A stretch of DNA of 21,216 nt from Erginobacter sp964465735. GTDB taxonomy: Bacteria > Auribacterota > Erginobacteria > Erginobacterales > Erginobacteraceae. Positions 21,167 to 21,216 of the stretch are shown here, in pieces. Below the pieces are notes generated by a model. It worked only from the letters and a program-made list of their open reading frames with translations. It was not told the origin of the DNA and did no database searches. Each line of letters opens with the position of its first letter. Within the stretch, counting starts at the first letter, position 1. Where the stretch lies: assembly GCA_964465735.1 (NCBI GenBank), contig CAYXKT010000030.1, positions 1 through 21,216 of the forward strand, written 5' to 3'. Made by a program: the position numbers and the translations under genes.

Positions 21167-21216
21167 CCTAAGTTGAGCGATTATTGCGGATGAAATGTGC
21201 TAAGATTTTGCCGGCC
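21167..21216 (-). mobile_element. MITE copy 3, inverted and cut by the window end
   Basis: The right end of the MITE is present in reverse orientation (CCTAAGTTGAGCGATT, then ATTGCGGATGAAA), followed by the adjoining inner part. It differs from copies 1 and 2 at two of the 50 visible bases. Only the left flank TCTAA is visible, so the target duplication cannot be tested. Its outer end is about 42 bp upstream of the nuclease start codon. Confidence 0.88.

Overview
The window looks like chromosomal DNA of an uncultured, GC-rich, Gram-negative bacterium. Supporting signs are two outer-membrane beta-barrel proteins, a lipobox lipoprotein, classical signal peptides, sigma70-like promoters and good AGGAGG ribosome sites. 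Several secreted proteins carry 40-residue FG-GAP-like repeats of the form GDYDGDGTxDLAxFRxxTGLWAVRG. From memory this style is common in uncultured PVC/Omnitrophota/Auribacterota-type genomes, but I cannot fix the lineage from one window. There are no rRNA, tRNA, CRISPR or phage structural genes.

Layout. 0.07-3.9 kb (minus strand): a zinc-ribbon microprotein, a TolB-like propeller lipoprotein, a MetA-like barrel and a FadL-type barrel, with two good promoters and one terminator. 4.4-7.0 kb: a YchF-like protein that has lost its GTPase domain, a divergent TIM-barrel sugar isomerase/epimerase-like protein, and a small membrane protein with a cyclic-nucleotide-binding (Popeye-like) domain. 7.1-9.2 kb: a 161-bp MITE, then a natural fusion of a GNAT acetyltransferase to an acetylpolyamine-amidohydrolase-type deacetylase. 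9.5-17.4 kb is a patchwork. Intact pieces are a J-domain protein, a DUF6922/AbiEii nucleotidyltransferase pair, a fused binding-protein/permease plus ATPase amino-acid transporter, a FitAB/VapBC-type toxin-antitoxin pair and an OsmC-like protein. They alternate with broken genes: an SBBP/FG-GAP protein, a zinc-ribbon protein, a methyltransferase, a DUF364-like protein, a MinD-like ATPase and a P-type ATPase. 17.4-21.2 kb (minus strand): two small secreted proteins, an AT-rich gene-poor stretch, and a secreted endonuclease/exonuclease/phosphatase-family protein with six FG-GAP-like repeats.

How it fits together. Envelope and secreted proteins dominate both ends. The middle is a recombination-prone zone. 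Two abrupt junctions (about 10,140 and about 16,810) each place two genes that have lost their N-termini back to back. Two genes have a +1 frameshift in a run of six Gs. A 154-bp segment is duplicated exactly at the 3' ends of two FG-GAP genes 9.85 kb apart, and two MITE copies 7.5 kb apart are identical. Some of this may be assembly or amplification artefact. The most interesting intact items are the acetyltransferase-deacetylase fusion with its hairpin-displayed ribosome site, the GTPase-less YchF relative, the Popeye-like protein, the MITE family with 5-bp target duplications, and the FG-GAP family with an exchangeable C-terminal cassette.
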